Positions 61,257-64,000 of a DNA stretch of 64,000 bases are shown in pieces. Origin of the DNA: Streptomyces sp. NBC_00554 (lineage in GTDB: Bacteria > Actinomycetota > Actinomycetes > Streptomycetales > Streptomycetaceae). The notes beneath the pieces are model-generated. The model worked only from the letters and a program-made list of their open reading frames with translations, was not told the origin of the DNA and searched no databases. The DNA lies in NCBI RefSeq assembly GCF_041431135.1, contig NZ_CP107799.1, positions 2,852,001 to 2,916,000 on the forward strand, read 5' to 3'. Each line of letters begins with the position of its first letter. Position 1 is the stretch's first letter. Both the position numbers and the translations under genes were made by a program.

Positions 61257-62621
61257 TCAGAAGCCTCCTCCGAAGTCCCCTCCCCCGCCGCCGAAGTCGC
61301 CACCGCCACCGCCGAAGCCGCCGCTGAAGTCTCCTGAGTCGAAGTCGGCGCCCGAGACGTCGCCGCCGTCGTATCCGGCGGAGCCGAAGTCGCCGTATCC
61401 GGAGCCGTAGTCGGCCGCGTACGAGGGGCTGGCCATCATGCTGCCGAGCACCGTGCCGACGAGGAGGCCGGGGAGCAGGCCGCCGCCGAAGTAGCCGCCC
61501 GCCCAGGGGCCGTAGGCCGGGCCCGCGTCCCAGTAGGGGCGGCGGCCGTATTCGGTGTCCACCTCGCGGATCGCCGGGTCGGCTCCGTCGGCGAGGCGGG
61601 CCCGGTCCGCCGCGCAGACCGGGACCTGGCGGGTCGCGCCGCCGGACGGTGTCCAGGTCGCGTCGGCCACCGACGGACCGTGCCGCGGGTCGAAGAAGCA
61701 GGGGGCGCGGCGCTCGGGGACCGGGCGGCCCTCGCGGCGCGCGGCGAGTTGGGCGAGCGAGAAGCGGCCGTCCTCCAGGGCCTGGGTGACGGGGCGTACG
61801 TCCTCGGGGTGCTGGGCAGCGGCCATGGACGACTTCGCCTGCTCGTACGCGTCCAGCGCGCGTTCGTAGTCCGCGCGCATCGCGTCGTCCGCGCCCGCTT
61901 CCGCGGGGTGGAAGTCGAGGCGGTCCAGTTCCTCGCCGAACGCCGTGATGTCCTCGTCCACCACCACGCGGAGCTTGTCGAGGGCTGCCCGCTGCTCCTC
62001 CGCCCTGCGGCGCTTCTTGCGTCGTACGAGCGTGTACGCGCCCGCGCCGCCGGCTACGGCCACCGCGCCGACCGCGATCAGTGCGGTCGTGGAGACACCG
62101 TCGCCTTCGGTGCTGCCGGAGTCCCAGCTCGCGGGGGCCGCGCCGCCGATGTTGGTGAGCGCGCGGTCCGTGAAGTCGTTCAGCTGGGTGTTGGTGTCCT
62201 CGTTCTGGACGCTGGTGACGAGGTTCTTCACTGCGGTGCCGGACATCACCGCGGAATCGGCCTTGGCGTCGAACTGGTCGCCGAGCCTGATCGCGTACAG
62301 GCCGGTGATGCCGGTGGAGGTGCGCAGGTTCTGGAAGAGGTTCTGGGTGGGGAAGTCCGCGGGGAGTACGGCCAGGAAGACGGGCTTGTCCGCGTCCTTG
62401 ATCTTCTTCGTGAGGGCGTCTGCCTCTGTCGTGGACAGTTGGGCGGAGGCGGCGGGGTCCACGTACACCGGGGTCTCGCGGAGGGCTGCGGCTACCGTGC
62501 CGACGTCGGTGGCCGCGGGGGCCGCGTGGGCGGTGGGGGTCTGGGCCGTGAGGAGCGCCAGGGCGGCGAGCGTCAGTGCGCTCAGCAGTCCGGGGAGCGC
62601 TCTTGGGAGTGCGGCCCTCAT
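61257..62621 (-). CDS. Exported single-helix membrane protein with Gly-rich tail (TPM-like)
   Basis: Protein of 454 residues. Signal peptide 1-33 (LTLAALALLTAQTPTAHA), extracytoplasmic alpha/beta domain (about 35-165, similar in plan to TPM-type domains), a membrane helix near 178-198 (TTALIAVGAVAVAGGAGAY), then a basic anchor RRKKRRR and a cytosolic helical region. The final 60 residues are Gly/Asp/Phe/Ser-rich with GGGGGDFGGGGGDFGGGF. A glycine tail after a TPM-like domain recurs in actinobacterial membrane proteins. Function unknown. Confidence 0.82.
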   Translation of the reverse strand: MRAALPRALPGLLSALTLAALALLTAQTPTAHAAPAATDVGTVAAALRETPVYVDPAASAQLSTTEADALTKKIKDADKPVFLAVLPADFPTQNLFQNLRTSTGITGLYAIRLGDQFDAKADSAVMSGTAVKNLVTSVQNEDTNTQLNDFTDRALTNIGGAAPASWDSGSTEGDGVSTTALIAVGAVAVAGGAGAYTLVRRKKRRRAEEQRAALDKLRVVVDEDITAFGEELDRLDFHPAEAGADDAMRADYERALDAYEQAKSSMAAAQHPEDVRPVTQALEDGRFSLAQLAARREGRPVPERRAPCFFDPRHGPSVADATWTPSGGATRQVPVCAADRARLADGADPAIREVDTEYGRRPYWDAGPAYGPWAGGYFGGGLLPGLLVGTVLGSMMASPSYAADYGSGYGDFGSAGYDGGDVSGADFDSGDFSGGFGGGGGDFGGGGGDFGGGF

Positions 62622-62656
62622 GTCTTCGACGGTACCTGAAGGTGGCTGGAAGTGGA

Positions 62657-62785
62657 CGGGTGTGGGGGTGGGGCTTGTGGGTTTTCGCCCCCTCCGCCCC
62701 TGCCCGTCCCTTGCTCCTGGGGGCTCCGCCCCCAGACCCCCGGTCGCCCGAAGGGCTCGTCCTCAAGCGCCGGACGGGCTGGAGA
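62657..62785. repeat. REP-like composite element (second copy of the 19.4-kb element)
   Basis: Runs through GGGTTTTCGCCCCCTCCGCC, a hairpin CTGGGGGCTCCGCCCCCAG, and CGTCCTCAAGCGCCGGACGG. It matches one arm plus core of the repeat at 19385-19578, in the opposite orientation. Probably a dispersed streptomycete intergenic repeat that doubles as a terminator. Confidence 0.75.
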
Positions 62786-62999
62786 TACCTGGCCCGGGCT
62801 GGAAAGTGGAGCCCCCTCGGGTGGGTGGGGGATCGGGATGGTGGCGCCTCGTCCTCGAACGCCGGACGGGCTGAAAGATCTCCGGCCGGGCTGAAGAGCG
62901 CAGCCCCCGAACGCCGGACGGGCTGGACCATCCCCGTCCGGCGTTCAAGAAGCGGAGCCCGAGTGATTCCAGAAGCGGAGCCCCAGAGCGCGGCAGTGC
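62786..62999. repeat. Cluster of GCCGGACGGGCTG repeat units
   Basis: Further copies of the unit: 62849-62873 (CGTCCTCGAACGCCGGACGG), 62905-62926 (CCCCGAACGCCGGACGGGCT), and an inverted copy near 62932-62950 (CCCCGTCCGGCGTTCAAG). Two GAAGCGGAGCCC copies follow. With the composite element next to it this fills the 62622-62999 gap; no gene is present. Confidence 0.7.
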
Positions 63000-64000
63000 C
63001 TACGCCGCCTGGTACGCCTCCTTCAGTTTTGCCACCGCGGCCGCGTAGCTGCCTGTCAGCAGCAGGTGGTCGGCGTCTGCGAAGGGTTTCGCTACTGCTG
63101 GTGTGATGGTGGTGGTGCCGATTTTCTGCTGGACCAGGAGGCGGGCCTTGGTCACGGCGGTTCGGCCTGCTGTGGTGGAGCCCGTCTTGTCGGCGATCTT
63201 GGCTGCCAGGGCGAGGGCCGCCAATGTCGACGTACCGCCCGAGGGCGTCTTGGTGAGCGTCGTGAGGCCCCAGCCGTACGGGAACTGCGGGTCGTACGAC
63301 GTGTCGCCGACGTTGATCGGCAGCTGAGCCTCGGACTTCGGCCAGGTGACGGGGAGTTGGCCGGTGAAGGGGCGCTTGCCGTAGAGGACGTCCGCGACTC
63401 CGTCGCCCTCCGTGCCGGGCAGCCAGGAGGCGACGAGGGCGTCGATGTCGCCGAGCCGGTCGCCGATGAGCTGCGGTCGTCCGGAGACGGTCAGGACCAC
63501 GCACTTCATGGCGCCGCAGACCTTGTCGACGGCGGCCTTGTCCGCAGCGGTCAGTTCGAGGTCGTTGCCGTTGCCCACGTCGCCGACGCCCTCGGCGTAC
63601 GGGGTCTCGCCCACGACGACCACGCCGACGTCGTAGCCGGTGGTCGGAGCGGACGCGTCCTTGGAGTAGCTGATCGTCGCGCCGGGAGAGGCTTTCCGCA
63701 TCCCCTCCAGGATCGTCGTGCCCTTCGTGATCGCGCCGGAGGAGCCCTGCCAGGTGATGGTCCAGCCGCCGGTCTGGTTGCCGATGTCGTCGGCGTTGGA
63801 CCCGGCGACGTACACCTTCTGGGACTTCTTGAGGGGCAGTACGCCGCCCGCGTTCTTCAGCAGGACCTGCGACTCGGCCGCCGCCTTGCGGGCCACGGCC
63901 CGGTGTTCGGGCGAGCCGATGTCGGAGGCGCCGCTCGTGTCGGCGTACGGCTGCTCGAAGAGGCCGAGCTTGAACTTCTGCGTGAGGATGCGCGATACGG
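63000..64000 (-). CDS. Glycoside hydrolase family 3 beta-glucosidase-like (C-terminal part; 5' end beyond the window)
   Basis: Leftward gene entering from the right edge; 333 residues are visible. The visible part is the C-terminal GH3 domain: RAVARKAAAESQVLLKNAGG (typical start of the C-domain), VYVAGSNADDIGNQTGGWTI, TTILEGMRKA, WLPGTEGDGVADVLYGK and LPVTWPKSEAQLP. After the core there is an extra FIVAR-like helical tail (about the last 90 residues). The catalytic nucleophile Asp lies in the missing N-terminal half. Probably exported, degrading beta-glucosides. Confidence 0.9.
   Translation of the reverse strand, partial: VSRILTQKFKLGLFEQPYADTSGASDIGSPEHRAVARKAAAESQVLLKNAGGVLPLKKSQKVYVAGSNADDIGNQTGGWTITWQGSSGAITKGTTILEGMRKASPGATISYSKDASAPTTGYDVGVVVVGETPYAEGVGDVGNGNDLELTAADKAAVDKVCGAMKCVVLTVSGRPQLIGDRLGDIDALVASWLPGTEGDGVADVLYGKRPFTGQLPVTWPKSEAQLPINVGDTSYDPQFPYGWGLTTLTKTPSGGTSTLAALALAAKIADKTGSTTAGRTAVTKARLLVQQKIGTTTITPAVAKPFADADHLLLTGSYAAAVAKLKEAYQAA

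Overview
This is one continuous piece of a Streptomyces chromosome (high-GC actinomycete). It has strong third-position G/C bias, frequent GTG starts, many 4-base stop/start overlaps and a set of streptomycete marker genes: HupS with a lysine/alanine tail, NdgR beside leuCD, the tandem conservons cvn1 and cvn2, an AccE-type epsilon subunit beside a carboxylase beta subunit, and C+ type L28 and L32. From memory the gene order matches the smc-to-pccB core region of S. coelicolor, with a few accessory insertions. I see no phage, transposase, CRISPR array or plasmid gene.

Layout. (1) 1-11,500: start of a sugar/proton symporter (truncated at the edge), smc, a 66-aa conserved protein, acylphosphatase, a secreted CAP-domain protein, an HxlR regulator, then a leftward block mutM, rnc, rpmF, a DUF177/YceD protein, a coiled-coil protein with a Gln/Tyr-rich tail, and coaD. 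(2) 11,484-21,800: rsmD and recG (leftward), a rightward pair encoding a divergent HSP90-type ATPase and a 995-aa TPR-like protein that looks inserted, a long inverted repeat, a DAK2/FakA-like kinase and rpmB. (3) 21,880-32,450: thiD-thiL, an Lrp RAM-domain protein, a lipoprotein, ddl, gpsA-plsC, cofC, hupS, leuCD and divergent ndgR. (4) 33,280-37,350: five tRNA genes (3 Glu, 2 Gln) as one apparent leftward operon, a HAD hydrolase, gltX, an FAH-family enzyme and a tiny protein with two NPRRT motifs.

(5) 37,900-48,540: two tandem conservons. Each has a membrane sensor kinase-like CvnA, a roadblock CvnB, a DUF742 CvnC and a Ras-like GTPase CvnD. The copies share perfectly identical DNA patches. 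(6) 48,700-50,560: carboxylase epsilon and beta subunits. (7) 50,970-64,000: accessory region with a YceI protein, a tannase-like exported hydrolase, a GNAT-like protein, an ABC exporter (two permeases and an ATPase) divergent from a two-component system, an HxlR/NmrA-type reductase pair, an exported Gly-rich membrane protein, a cluster of REP-like repeats and the 3' part of a GH3 glycosidase.

Functional links. leuCD and ndgR share an intergenic inverted repeat that could be the NdgR operator. gltX lies beside the Glu/Gln tRNA operon. gpsA and plsC overlap and feed phospholipid synthesis. The ABC exporter and the divergent two-component system probably form a stress-sensing export module. The most interesting candidates are the HSP90/TPR pair, the small NPRRT-repeat protein, the 9-nt repeats that recur at gene edges, and the recombination-like patches between cvn1 and cvn2.
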